Assembly (NCBI GenBank): GCA_028673005.1
Contig: CM054112.1
Span: 26,466,624 to 26,530,623, forward strand
Reading direction: 5' to 3'
From: Tanypteryx hageni
Lineage: Eukaryota > Arthropoda > Insecta > Odonata > Petaluridae
Length of the DNA: 64,000 nucleotides
Shown: one piece after another, positions 24,101 to 31,975 of the stretch
Position numbering within the stretch: position 1 is the stretch's first letter
Layout: each line of letters opens with the position of its first letter
Notes under the pieces: model-generated
Told to the model about the DNA's origin: nothing
The model's database searches: none
What the model saw: the letters and a program-made list of their open reading frames with translations, nothing else
Program-made: the position numbers and the translations under genes

Positions 24101-27100
24101 AGCTGGCATAAGTTAAGCAATGTCAATGGGAAGGAAACTGTCAGCCAACAGGAGGTGCTATATTTCCTCATCATTCCCATTGTATTAAATATTGATCTCT
24201 GCAACTATCCATCAGGTGTCTAACTGTTTGTATTTTGTTTATTTTGATTTAAGTAATTTCTCCAATCACTCTCCCTTGTTCTCTTTACTGCTTTCCTAAT
24301 TATTTAATTTATTGCCTTTTACTTTGTAATTGAACGACTTTTGTTAATTGCTTTTATTTTCTAATTACTAACCTTGCTCGCATTACTGGTTATAACCATT
24401 TGAATTTTGCCATTCACTTCGTAATTCTATTTTTTTAATTTTCACATTATCTCATTACTGAATGTATGTTCTCCCTCCTGCCTATCATTATTCAATTAAC
24501 ACTCCTACCCTACTCTCCATATATATAGAACTCTCGACCATGCTTTTGCCACCTAATGATGCTGTAACAGGCGAAACTGGTTGGTTAATAAACTTTTTAG
24601 TGGAAATTTTCAAGTTTCTTTTTTCATTTAAATCATTTAACCTATTTAGAATTTTTATAAATATTACAGGTATGGGGAAAGTCATGTGGTGGCCACATCA
24701 GATTTTTTCAAATATGAATCCAAGTTGCATTTTAAGGAAAAATGTTGTTTTGCTATTTTTTATCTAACTTCGTGGTCAAATTGACACCTGCTGATTAGGG
24801 ATGGATTGTGAACTGTAGAAGGGATGATGACAAGGACAGATGGCATGATTGTTATCAGCACTGATGTTTTGCTACTTGATGTGATAGTAATAAATGTGCA
24901 TGGCTGAAACTGTTGTTGCAGATTCATGTCTGAATTATTATTCAATTATCTTTTCCTGATGATGATAAAAAATATCTGCCAAAATTATGTAACATCTGTG
25001 CTGGCTCCTAGGTTTTGGAGCTAGTGCCTAGATTTCTAGAAAACTTATTGAGATCTGATTCAGTTAATTGATTGGAACCTTCACAAAGTAATTCTCTCTA
25101 AATTCATTCAAACTTTCCATGTCATCATTATGGTTAAAAATTATCTTTTATTGAATATTATGGTGATTTTGAGCTATTTGCATTTAATAGTGCAGTATGG
25201 GGCTTCTGGTAGCAGCTGCCTATGTTGGTACATTGTAATCTGACGTTTCCATTCCAATGCTTGTGATCTTCTTAAGGGATGAAGTGTTGTCTGGTATTTA
25301 TATGATTCAAGTGGGAGGAAAAATTAGTACCATATTGTCTAGAATATAATGCAATATTTTTTTCCAAAAACTTTACTTTTAAAAGTTGCCCCCACATTAT
25401 ATTTTAGTACTAGTGATTTTAAAAGATCGTAAAATCGTGTTGAGAAAAATCGCCATACATTCCGCATGTCTTTTTACGAGATACAAGATACTTCTTACAT
25501 TGTAGACACATTAGGTATACATTACAATGTATTTGAAAAGCATCCAAGGTGAGAATAAATCGAGTTCAATCGGCAGCTGAACCCCTCGATAGTCATTGAA
25601 TTGAAGCTATAAGTTCATCGGCATATTCTTTGTAACTACCATAGCGAGTTTTTACCCATTCGTTATTTAACAATGGGTGGCAAAAAGAATGTGGATCATG
25701 TTGAGAAAAAAGGTTCTTTCAAATCTCAGGTTAACAGAGGAATTCGACGAAGTTATCACATGAATTTTCAAATAGTCATAGCTAAATTGGTGTTGTTAAA
25801 ATCCACCGGAAATGAGAAATCAAGGATAACTGTTATGTCACAGCTGACGGGTGAAAACTGACACCCTACTTAATTTTAAATTGTAAAAGGATGCCAAAGG
25901 AAAAGTTACAGTCAGGTGTAGTGTTTCACGTCCAGGAGAAGGGGTGGATGAATGAGGAACTTGTGTTAGATTGGCTATAGATTGCGTTATATTCGAGATT
26001 TAGTTTTTTCTTGAAAACTTTCCTAAAATCTTAGGGTCACGTTATATTTGAGGTCGCTTTATATTCAGGACAATACGGTACTCTGTATTAAATTCACTAC
26101 CTAATCCTAACCAGCTCTAAATGGGAGGACTTCCCAGCAAAGATGCGTGCACCTTCCCCAGCCCTCCTCTCTGATGCAATCCTCGCTCCTCCATCCCCTC
26201 CACTCTCCTGTCTTCCTACCAGATGTGCACACCTTTCCAGCCCCTCCTCTCTCCTCCATCCCCTCCACTCTCTTCTCATATGTACAGACATTAGTGTATT
26301 ATAATAAGGATGCCTCTGCCTTTGGTTTTGGGGATTTGCCAATCAGGTGTCTTGACCTTTTTTGTATTGGTGTTAGTTTCCCTTTCACTTATTCCACTGG
26401 TCCTTCCTCCAACCATTGGTTGTTCAGCCAAAGCAGATTCCCTTGATTGCCCATTGTTGCTGACCCTTTGATGTTCGCTCACAATGGATACTGTAAAACA
26501 TTCATCAGGAAACAATTAAAAAGAACCAACGAACTGTCCAAATACTGACCCAAGCCTGATGCTTATGCCAAGATCCCCTATGTTGTCAGTACTACGGAGT
26601 GGATTGCAAGACTCCTACAAAAGAGAAACATTGACATCCGTTTCAGTAAAGTTACAAAAATACAGGTGCACCATCTTCCAAGGATCGGCTACACCCCCTG
26701 AACACCAAAAGGATCTACAAAGTGCCTTGATCCTGTGGCGAAATTTATGTCAGGCAAATGGGGCATTCCATCTCATGGATACTGAGCAAACATCGAACCA
26801 AACATTAGCTCTACATACAAGTGCGAAGGATTAAAATTGTTTGCATATTGCAATATTTGTATCATGTAGTATTTACAAAAAATGACCTAAATAGAGCAAA
26901 TTTTTGTCCATTAGAATTTTTTCATACCATAACTAATAATAAATCCACACAATAAATAGAAATTCGTGGCTCTGGGAAATGGAAATAAACCTTGTTTACT
27001 ATATTTGCTTTGTTTATTGATAGGTTATGACCACAGAGTTTTTGTTTTGCTCTCTCATACTAACCTATTTGCAGTAGATACTGATACATTCATACAGTAC

Positions 27101-29075
27101 TAGCAGTTGCCCGTTGATAAATCGACTGGTTGGTTAGATTAAATATTGACTTGGTAGGTCACCTTCTGTCACATTACCATGAAGGTCAGCGACTGCAAGG
27201 TTTATTTCCTTTTACCAATGTATGCTTGGAGTGCCATATTATTTCCTACAGCATCTAATGTCTGTTAGCAGTGCCACCTTAACATCAACTACTACAATTA
27301 CATCGAGCAGAGCTTAGCTGGTCAAAAAAACCTCAATATCTTGCCAACGGTTTGAGTGATTTCAATTTTATAATTTTCCTGCAAATCTGCAGGTTGAGGC
27401 GTTTAATTTGATGCATCACACATTAAGGTGGCTGTTACTTTCACTTTAAAAATTTCATATTTTACGCTATTAATATATAGATATAATTCATTATCATACT
27501 TACTATTTATCAATAATTTCAATTTGAAAATGTTTATAACGAAAAAATGTCAGTATGGAAACAAAATAAAAAGGAAATATACAGGTATATCTTGCAATAC
27601 ACTCAGGTTGCATTCCAAAAAAACCAGAGCATATCATGAATCAGCATATTGCGAAACATTTTTACATAAGAGCAATGATATAAGAAAGAGATACGTTACT
27701 AAATGGATTAAAATCACCGGTAAGCACGACAGATATGTTCCTAAAATAAATCAAGAACGGTCAGCTCGATTTCGACAAATCTTTCGCCTGAATACTCGGC
27801 GCAAACTCTTGCAGGTTTTAAGTGGGAAATCGTCTCTCAAAAAGGCATGAATGGTGTGAGCTATATAATTATTTTAAGAGGGGCAATAAAAGTGGTTCAA
27901 CTAATAACACTTATTGTATCAATTTTTTGTCATAGGAACTATCTCTTTGGGTCATTTCACGCAAGGCTCTCTAGATGTTTGCAGGAAGTACTGCAACAGG
28001 CCCCTAATCTTGTGTACACATGAAATGAATATGAAAACAACTTAAAAGTAGTTCGTATATAATGAAACAAAGTTGTTTTTCATTGCTAGCGTTGAGACCT
28101 TTTGAATGGGCTGAGAAAGGCTCTTTGTTCTCTGAATTTTGTAAGAGCGTATGCCCGAATCAAGTGAGCAAATTGAGAGGTCGGGTCAGAAAGTGTAATG
28201 AGCATAAAATCGAAGAAAGCATATTGCGAGGTATACCTGTATTGTTTACACTTGGAGCAAAATAAAATGGGAATGTTAATGTGACATGTGCAATAAAAAC
28301 TGTTATAATTCATACTTACTATGTCCCGATAATTTCAATTTGAAAATGTTTATAACGATAAAATGTCAGTGTGGAAACAAAATATAAATAAAATATATTG
28401 TTTATACTTGGAACAAAATAAAAAGGAAAAATTAATGTAACATGTGCATTAAAAACTGTTATAATTCATTGTCATACTTACTATGTCCCGATTATTTCAA
28501 TTTGAAAACGTTTATAACAAATTAATGTCAGTTGTATCTTGACACAAATCTTGATAGTAAACCTTCTTGTTTAAACTTGAAATAAACACTCAAGTGACTT
28601 CTACTATTGTCTGCCATGGGTGCCACATTTCCTACAGTGCCATCTTAACATAAACCATTACAACTATGTCCAACAGAGCTTAGCCTGCCAAGAAAAACCT
28701 CAATATCTCGCCAGTGGTATGACCGATTTCAATTTTATCATTTTTCTGCAAACCTGCAGGTCAAGACATTTAATTTGATGCATCACACGTTAAGGTGGCT
28801 GTTACCTTTGCTTTAAAAACATCATTTTATTATGCTAATAATATAAAGATTAATGCAACAATATAGGTCTCTGAATTACTAATACTTTATTTTTTAGGTA
28901 TTTCTTTCCAACTCATGAAAACGATGCCCTTCTTTATGTTCTTGGCGAGCTGTGTGAAGAGGAAGGAGATGAGGAAAATCAACAAGAAATGTTACAAAAC
29001 ATGATGGGATTGTTGTCATGTGATGATCAAGTATCAGAATCAAAGACTTCTGTTGCCACAGATAGCCTGAATTGA
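1..29075 (+). CDS. ZNF277: ZNF277-like C2H2 zinc finger protein gene, 3' part, five exons
   Basis: Exons 1-122, 1354-1516, 23249-23494, 23784-24046 and 28898-29075 join with GT/AG junctions and matching phases into 972 nt, giving 323 residues and TGA. The order of motifs follows animal ZNF277: GHPHNLVFVD, a finger followed by YIVNYLERGK, an acidic DWSDWQEED segment, CLFC, VKVVNFIRRR, and YFFPTHENDALL near the C-terminus. Four finger-like C2H2 units are visible. ZNF277 is a nuclear protein; in mammals it has been linked to Polycomb (BMI1) and to ribosomal protein uS5 binding. The role here is inferred from family only. The vertebrate protein is about 450 aa, so roughly the first third lies upstream of the window. 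Introns 2 and 4 (21.7 and 4.9 kb) are packed with transposons. The last finger carries an unusual charged insertion. Confidence 0.93.
123..1353 (+). other. ZNF277 intron, no recognised content
   Basis: Intron from GTAAGT to ATTACAG. It holds AT-rich sequence only. A 101-codon open frame at 725-1030 has no recognisable motif. I see no transposon ends or RNA gene. Confidence 0.6.
1354..1516 (+). CDS. ZNF277: ZNF277 exon with a complete C2H2 finger
   Basis: The exon runs from CATATTACAG|A to ATTCAG|GTAATA. It encodes a C-X2-C-X12-H-X5-H finger (CIYC then HMRKKQH) followed by the conserved NPKDPTFDRYYIVNYLE block and GKGWQEIQ. It ends in phase 0 and joins the exon at 23249. A pogo-like transposon begins only 28 bp past its donor site. 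Confidence 0.93.
1545..3639. mobile_element. pogo-like DNA transposon, degenerate, with nested repeat
   Basis: Both ends are recognisable inverted repeats next to TA: CCATATTTCTCGGCATATAA on the left, and on the right the reverse of CCGTATTTCGCAGCATAAAA. The flanking TA dinucleotides (1543-1544 and 3640-3641) fit Tc1/mariner-type target duplication. At about 1990-2160 (+) a broken transposase N-terminus is readable in shifting frames, with a SYKLQAIQYAK-like helix and IREWRK, typical of the pogo DNA-binding domain. The rest of the transposase is lost. A separate repeat (2357-3246) sits inside. The left terminus contains a hairpin-like repeat of the AAGACGCA motif, which is seen again at 63450-63520. 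Confidence 0.75.
2357..3246 (+). repeat. Dispersed retroposon-like repeat nested in the pogo-like element
   Basis: It begins TACTAGCTCGAGTTACCCGG and ends with ACAGACAGACAG, then a T-rich tail and TATATAGATT. This head-and-tail signature is common in arthropod dispersed repeats, usually 3' pieces of non-LTR-type elements, but the exact class cannot be fixed here. Two internal segments (about 2935-2990 and 3065-3105) repeat a GTCGCCATTTTGTTTCAAGATGG-type motif. Related head/tail structures occur at 15000-16250 and 27100-28860. Confidence 0.5.
3642..5510 (+). other. Intronic AT-rich stretch, nothing recognised
   Basis: The only regularity is a loosely repeated segment at about 4150-4920, where phrases like AGAAATGTTATCACTTT, TAATGCTAGGTTTT and TTTTGCTGTTATGCATTT recur several times. 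This suggests a degenerate tandem repeat with units of very roughly 100-150 bp. No protein motif was seen. Confidence 0.35.
5511..5772. mobile_element. hAT-type MITE, 262 bp
   Basis: The terminal inverted repeats are CAGTGGTGGATTTGGAATTT on the left and the reverse of CAGAAGTGGATTTGAAATAA on the right. The 8-bp flanks are AATATACG and AATATATC, a target duplication with two mismatches. The size, CAG start and 8-bp duplication fit a non-autonomous hAT. It has no coding capacity. Confidence 0.75.
5773..7093 (+). other. Intronic stretch with one possible mariner-type end
   Basis: CT-rich sequence lies at 5865-6010. At about 6262 the sequence TACAGGCATGCCTTGCATAG looks like one terminal repeat of the Tc1/mariner-type family seen complete at 27582-28239. 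No partner end was found. Otherwise nothing was recognised. Confidence 0.4.
7945..8628 (-). pseudogene. MULE transposase remnant with N-terminal FLYWCH zinc finger
   Basis: The open frame of 227 codons begins with a FLYWCH-type finger at residues about 28-75: YNGFTFHREHEHKGITYWKC, then C-x-C and HNH. It continues into the MULE core phrase GHPFLLHDSGPSDE. After a run of A's near 8067-8075 the frame slips. In another frame the next codons read QNLDLLARCKHWFADGTFK, the conserved region holding the first catalytic Asp. Immediately after FK the sequence jumps to C-terminal-like residues, so the middle of the transposase, with the other catalytic residues, is deleted. It is not functional. The opening residues (IFRGMAIDYVKSQ) may not be the native start. 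Confidence 0.8.
9296..9700 (+). pseudogene. Non-LTR retrotransposon fragment, reverse transcriptase C-terminus
   Basis: In the + strand the sequence reads LEYAAEVWDP, KMEKVQRRAAIFV, then after a stop LEDRRLQARLRLLEKYHLEG. This is the characteristic region after the reverse transcriptase domain in Jockey/CR1-like LINEs. The downstream 3' part contains GTGCTATGCACCCCCTGCCA. A similar CCTGCCACACGCCATTGGTG hairpin and an ATATGTAAATG tail occur at 10028-10075, so the 3' end may have been separated by later insertion. Upstream lies a run of 14 C's (about 9261-9274). Confidence 0.65.
10263..11277 (+). other. Intronic stretch, nothing recognised
   Basis: AT-rich sequence between the MULE and the Tigger element. 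No coding motif, inverted terminal repeat or RNA gene was seen. Confidence 0.4.
11278..13675 (-). mobile_element. Full-length Tigger1-like DNA transposon, 2398 bp
   Basis: The terminal inverted repeats CAGTGGAACCTCGGTTTACG (left) and its reverse complement at the right end are nearly perfect. TA dinucleotides flank the element (11276-11277 and 13676-13677). Secondary copies of TTCGTAAACCGAA lie just inside each end. The transposase is on the - strand (11648-13290). Size, ends and protein agree closely with vertebrate Tigger1/TIGD1-type pogo elements. It lies in ZNF277 intron 2. Confidence 0.92.
11648..13290 (-). pseudogene. Tigger transposase (pogo, TIGD1-like), two stops and a frameshift
   Basis: The protein reads from an N-terminal HTH (VRVSDLATQFGMAKSLICTI) through the CENP-B-type domain (GWFEKFKKRTGIHNVNRHGE) to the DDE core: FNCDETGLFWKKLP (first Asp), LLVMDNAPAHPPG (second Asp) and LPPNTTPLIQPMDQ (Asp/Asn region). 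The C-terminal acidic segment is also present. The parts 12458-13150 and 11648-12418 are in one frame, separated only by two in-frame stops at about 12446-12460, where Gln and Trp are expected. Near 13205 a one-base loss shifts the N-terminal 30 or so residues. It is therefore recently dead and otherwise intact. Confidence 0.9.
13678..16540 (+). other. Intronic stretch with a dispersed repeat
   Basis: About 14052-14110 resembles a hAT end (TTGGCGGCCCTGGGCAAATT). From about 15004 (AACTAGCATAATTGCCTGTT) to about 16250 the sequence has the same head and GACA/GGAT-rich tail (16150-16215) as the repeat at 2357-3246. The tail is a degenerate GGATGGAT/GGACAGAC microsatellite. No coding region was recognised. 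Confidence 0.4.
17091..21112 (+). mobile_element. Young hAT transposon, 4022 bp, with perfect 8-bp target duplication
   Basis: The ends are CAGGGGCGCACACATAGG and the reverse of CAGTGGCGCACACAGACT. The flanking octamer ATCTTGAT is present exactly at 17083-17090 and 21113-21120. C-runs lie close to both ends, at 17128-17136 and about 21071-21086. The + strand carries a nearly intact transposase. It is inserted in the older, oppositely oriented hAT. Confidence 0.95.
17896..20186 (+). pseudogene. hAT transposase (DUF4371/ZMYM1-like), one frameshift and one stop
   Basis: Part one (to about 18270) holds a TTF-type zinc-binding domain: LRCQAHWLEKWHWV with GLFCKYCVLF. The frame shifts by one near 18275. 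Part two (18281-18902) has the DUF4371-like region: GNFRALLRMG, then SIIADETTDVAG with the first catalytic Asp. A single TAA at 18900-18902 separates part three, which is in the same frame (18918-20186). Part three has GQGYDGASAMSGQFQGVQAH (second Asp), HCSSHSLNLV, CGTRWIERHD and the C-terminal dimerisation block ISTCTSKRSFSTLRRLKTYL, close to the catalytic Glu region. Total is about 740 residues, near full length. The upstream stretch 17581-17832 is open but has no recognised domain. The true start codon is unclear. Confidence 0.9.
22401..22716. mobile_element. piggyBac-type MITE, 316 bp, TTAA-flanked
   Basis: Perfect 15-bp terminal inverted repeats (CCCTTTCGCTGCTAT and its reverse) are flanked by TTAA at 22397-22400 and 22717-22720. 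TTAA duplication is diagnostic for piggyBac-like elements. The right arm contains two copies of GCATATATGCGTCG, itself partly palindromic, at about 22643 and 22688. It has no coding capacity. Confidence 0.93.
22721..23248 (+). other. ZNF277 intron 2, 3' end
   Basis: AT-rich intron sequence leading to the acceptor ATCAACAG|GG. Nothing else was recognised. Confidence 0.5.
23249..23494 (+). CDS. ZNF277: ZNF277 exon, acidic segment and C2H2 finger
   Basis: The exon starts in phase 0 after the acceptor at 23247-23248 and ends TTG|GTAAAA. It encodes an acidic region with the conserved DWSDWQEED, then a finger CLFC...HMKEEH (C-X2-C-X12-H-X4-H) and FDLLNFEDRRFYSL. The 82 codons align well with vertebrate ZNF277. 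Confidence 0.93.
23784..24046 (+). CDS. ZNF277: ZNF277 exon with an expanded last zinc finger
   Basis: The exon starts at TTGCAG|GTGAAG (VKVVNFIRRRVQEG) and ends CCAGA|GTGAGT with two bases carried over. It encodes CIVC and a distant HMTEASH pair. In vertebrate ZNF277 the spacing between Cys and His pairs is normal; here about 35 extra charged and Gly-rich residues (SHKRRDGTGNKGSTEGGEGS and on) intervene with the frame kept. There is no splice signal inside that would obviously remove the insertion. Confidence 0.92.
24047..25329 (+). other. ZNF277 intron with a hammerhead-like dispersed repeat
   Basis: AT-rich. At 24550-24600 lies CTAATGATGCTGTAACAGGC, followed by GAAACTGGTT and GGTTAATAAACTTTTTAGTG. 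This resembles a dispersed arthropod repeat whose core looks like a hammerhead ribozyme (CTGATGA, stem, GAAAC, GGTC), here with two substitutions. No gene was seen. Confidence 0.4.
25330..26078 (+). mobile_element. pogo-like transposon, internally deleted, 749 bp
   Basis: The ends CCATATTGTCTAGAATATAA and the reverse of CCGTATTGTCCTGAATATAA are each flanked by TA (25328-25329 and 26079-26080). The + strand has a broken transposase N-terminus at 25673-25861 (MNFQIVIAKLVLL). This is followed directly by FHVQEKGWMNEELVLDWL at about 25910-25980, normally located at the start of the DDE domain. The protein middle is therefore deleted. Confidence 0.82.
26085..26300 (+). repeat. Dispersed repeat, copy 1 (inverted copy at 43935-44098)
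   Basis: TGGGAGGACTTCCCAGCAAA, GATGCAATCCTC and CATATGTACAGACATTAG match, in reverse orientation, GGCTTCCCAGCAAAGACGCA, GATGCAATCCTC and CATATGTACAGACCTTAG of the copy near 44 kb. Copy 1 has an extra near-duplicate of a CTCCATCCCCTCCACTCTC-rich block. The class is unknown. Confidence 0.6.
26470..26830 (+). pseudogene. Penelope-like element fragment with GIY-YIG endonuclease domain
   Basis: In shifting + frames: NGYCKTFIRKQLKR, then AKIPYVVSTTEWIARLLQKR and NIDIRF, then CGEIYVRQMGHSISWILSKH. The last phrase fits the GIY-YIG endonuclease pattern (Y-V near the start, G-x-S-I-S, then H-R), and the first two match the linker between reverse transcriptase and endonuclease in Penelope-like retroelements. 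The reverse transcriptase itself is not seen. At least two frameshifts are present. Confidence 0.6.
27105..28860 (+). repeat. Partly tandem dispersed repeat, interrupted by a MITE
   Basis: Two long related copies, 27240-27530 and 28610-28860, share ACCTCAATATCT, CCTGCAGGT, GATGCATCACAC and TTAAGGTGGCTGTTAC. Between them shorter units of about 130-150 bp recur: CATACTTACTAT, ATTTCAATTTGAAAA, TTTATAACGA and AATGTCAGT appear at about 27495, 28310 and 28475. The ends (ACTAGCAGTTGCCCGTTGAT, ATAATATAAAGATT) resemble the dispersed repeat at 2357-3246. Confidence 0.65.
27582..28239. mobile_element. Tc1/mariner-type MITE, 658 bp, TA-flanked
   Basis: The ends are CAGGTATATCTTGCAATACA and the reverse of CAGGTATACCTCGCAATATG, with flanking TA at 27580-27581 and 28240-28241. 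It interrupts one unit of the surrounding tandem repeat. The corresponding uninterrupted unit at about 28370-28420 shows ...ATATATTGTTTATACTTGG with a single TA, which is an empty site. Open frames inside (27428-27850, 28062-28265) show no transposase motif. Confidence 0.85.
28898..29075 (+). CDS. ZNF277: ZNF277 terminal coding exon
   Basis: Acceptor ATTTTTTAG|G completes a Glu codon and continues YFFPTHENDALLYVLGELCE, matching the conserved C-terminal WxxLEYYFPTYENDTLL-type block of the family. It ends with TGA at 29073-29075 after an acidic tail. The 3' UTR extends beyond it; no unambiguous AATAAA was assigned. Confidence 0.93.
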
Positions 29076-29891
29076 TGCAGGGTTTGTTTATATTATTGGT
29101 TCTGATTAAGCAACTTAATTTCTGATTTTTTTAATTGCTCTGAAATTAACATTTAACAATGTAAATTTGTATTTTTTAATAGTTGTAAATACAATATTAT
29201 TTAATTTGAAGTATAAAGAATTTTTTCTTTAACTGTTTTGACAATGTTATGATGAATTTGTGACTTCCACCAACTTCTGAGAAATTTTTACTTTAGTATA
29301 TCATATAGTGATGTTGTATCTTTTATGAAAATGTTCTCCATAAGATGCTGAACCAAGTATTTGAACCTAAATTTCTATGCAAGTCACCATAAAATGCTTA
29401 TTATTTCATGTAGAAATTAGTGTTTAACAATTTTATAAAAAATACCATACTAACAATCAGGAATTTATGTCAGTAATACAATTTTGAATCATTGCTATAC
29501 AATCTTTTCTGCAGTACATTGCAAATTATTTGGCATCCTTAGATGTTTTAGCACACTTGCGTTTTATTTTGAAAGTACATAACCATTGATTTTATTTATT
29601 GGTAGTGCAACACCTTCCTCTTTTGGGAGAGCATGATATTAATTACAATATTTTCCCCAAAATTTGAAATTAAAAGACTACTATTATTGTTAGTAGCAAA
29701 GAAACTTTTTGCCTTCGTATTTATCTTAATGAATGCACGTTATTTAAAAGACTGGAAATTCTAAACACTAATTTAGCATCTTGCAATATCTTTTGAAGTG
29801 TTGCCTAAAAGTATTGGTGCTATCTGATGGAGATGCATTCCATTTTATCAGGGTTCATTTTGAAAAGAGATTTATTTCAATAATATATATA
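29076..29891 (+). other. ZNF277 3' UTR and downstream sequence
   Basis: AT-rich, with no open reading frame or element end recognised before the Tigger terminus at 29892. Confidence 0.5.
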
Positions 29892-30600
29892 CAGTAAACT
29901 CTCGATTATCCAGCCTAATGAATGCAAGAGGAAGCACGCATAATAAAAAAACACGGATAATGCGAAAATGATTTTTTTTTAAATACGTACTTCAATTCTC
30001 GTGAAAAAAGGTTAGAAAACAAGTGACTGCGCTGCCGGCCACGAAGTAAAAGAAGTAAAAGCAACTGCGCTGCCGACCACGAAGAAACAACTGATTGATG
30101 AAAATCGCATGCTGCTTCTCATGATATTGTCATAAAACTCATTAACATTGAAAAAGCAATATATTAAATAGTTTGGAGGATGCTTAAATAAGTGAAAAAC
30201 ATGGATAATGCAAAAATGATTTATTTCAAAATATATGCTTAAATTCTCATTACAATGGTAACAAAAAGGTTAGAAAAGAAGGCTTTTATAATGGTCCTTT
30301 CAAAAAGTTTGTAATTTTAGTTTGTTTTGTGGACTTCTTTACACTTTCTTTTATGATTGTTCGTATTTTCCTGGCTGCTATGACAATGCAGTAATCAAAA
30401 TCATTTGTCCCATATAATCTAACCAAGTTTCGACACACTGAAGAGCCATACTATTTTTAATGCATTCAATTTCAGTCCCTTCAAATAATGAAACCAAGTT
30501 AATTTTTATTGTAGTGCTTAATGGTATGCAATATTTCTTATCTTTCCACCTTTTGCCCAAATAAATAAATGCTTCCTGCATCCTTAATCGATAAATTTGG
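29892..30600 (-). mobile_element. Tigger-type element, 3' part only
   Basis: The left end CAGTAAACTCTCGATTATCC follows TA (29890-29891). On the - strand a transposase C-terminus is readable across a frameshift: MALQCVETWLDYMGQ, then DFDYCIVIAARKIR, ending with KQTKITNFLKGPL, the typical Tigger tail. The catalytic domain and the other terminus are missing. Confidence 0.7.
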
Positions 30601-31609
30601 TGACTGTATTTTTTATCAAATAATCATAATAAACAATCGATGGAATCACTTTTAAAATATCATTATTTCATTCAAATTAAGTTCCAGTGGAAGCATGATA
30701 TCATGTGGTCATGATTTTCAAAAACATTAAATACTTGGGCAGGAATTGCAAGCTCTAGGGATGCAACCGGTGGAAACACGTTTGAAGATATATTCAAATT
30801 TAGCTTAACCATACGTTATCCCATGCAAAGGCTGAATATTTTAAAGTCAAACCTACGAAACAAAATGAGTTCCAGGACTTTAAATCCATTTAGGCGATAA
30901 AAAGTATGTTAGTATGACATTGAAAGTGTTGTTTTAATGTAATAAGTTCAATTGGCTTAATTGATGCATACAAATGTTCATTTGAAAGGAAAGCAAAATG
31001 TACATATACATGTTAAAGGGAGGAAGAGTTAATGATTATAAATTTTGGTCTAAATTAAAGAATTGTTGTAGAAGTTTTCTTATTTTACCTTCTGAGATAT
31101 CTTTCACTTTTTATTTTCAATGTTAATGAAGAAGATATTTCACTGTCTATTAAGTAGAATATGCAGAATACATAAAAAGTTTTTAGATAACAAAAGCACT
31201 TAAAATTGCACATTAAAACTCTTCCACTTACATTATGAAATAATAAGCCAGATTTATAGTTTTTTTGGCGATTGCACTTCTTTGAATAATCTTAGTGTTT
31301 CTTTCTTCCATACTTTAGTTTATATTAGGTATATATTATTTCTTTTAGTTAATATTAGGTATTGTTTATAATGGTTGTCAAGTAGATTGTTAATCCAACA
31401 ATACGCTCAATACTGTGTTATTTAAATGGGAAAAAAATTAAAAGAGAAAAACATTTAAAAAATGAAAAATGTAGTTCAAATCGCTTTTAAAACCCTCCCA
31501 TTTTGCTTAACTTTTATTGTGGTTAAAATGGCATCTTCATCTTGCTTCTACATTTTGTAGTTGTTGCATTATAAATGCACAAACAAAGAAACAAATTCTT
31601 CAAAATATT
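30601..31609 (+). other. Intergenic AT-rich stretch
   Basis: No coding motif, inverted terminal repeat or RNA gene was recognised. Confidence 0.4.
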
Positions 31610-31975
31610 TATGGTAGATATAAAGAAAATTTTAATTAAATATTAATATTTTAATTAAATACGTAATTTCAAAGGTAAAAATATATGTAAAACAATTTTA
31701 TTTTGAAAATATATTTTATTTTCTAGAAACATAATTTTAAGAAAGCACAAATAATACATAGCTAGAAAGTTCTAATATGAATTGCCATTATTTTTTATGA
31801 ATTAATTTTCTTTTATTATGATAATTTTTGATCGTACTAAACTTTTTGAAGCGCTTGTCATTAAATAATCATCAATAACATTTATCTGGCCAAAAGCTGC
31901 ATCTGGAACATCACCACAACTATAAAGAATACTCGAGATTGCTTCTGTGATGAAAATTTTAGGCTTCTCTTGGGA

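Noticed and set aside
27428..28265. Open frames inside the TA-flanked MITE (140 and 67 codons) as a transposase
   Set aside because: No DDE, HTH or other transposase motif. One frame runs across the insertion boundary.
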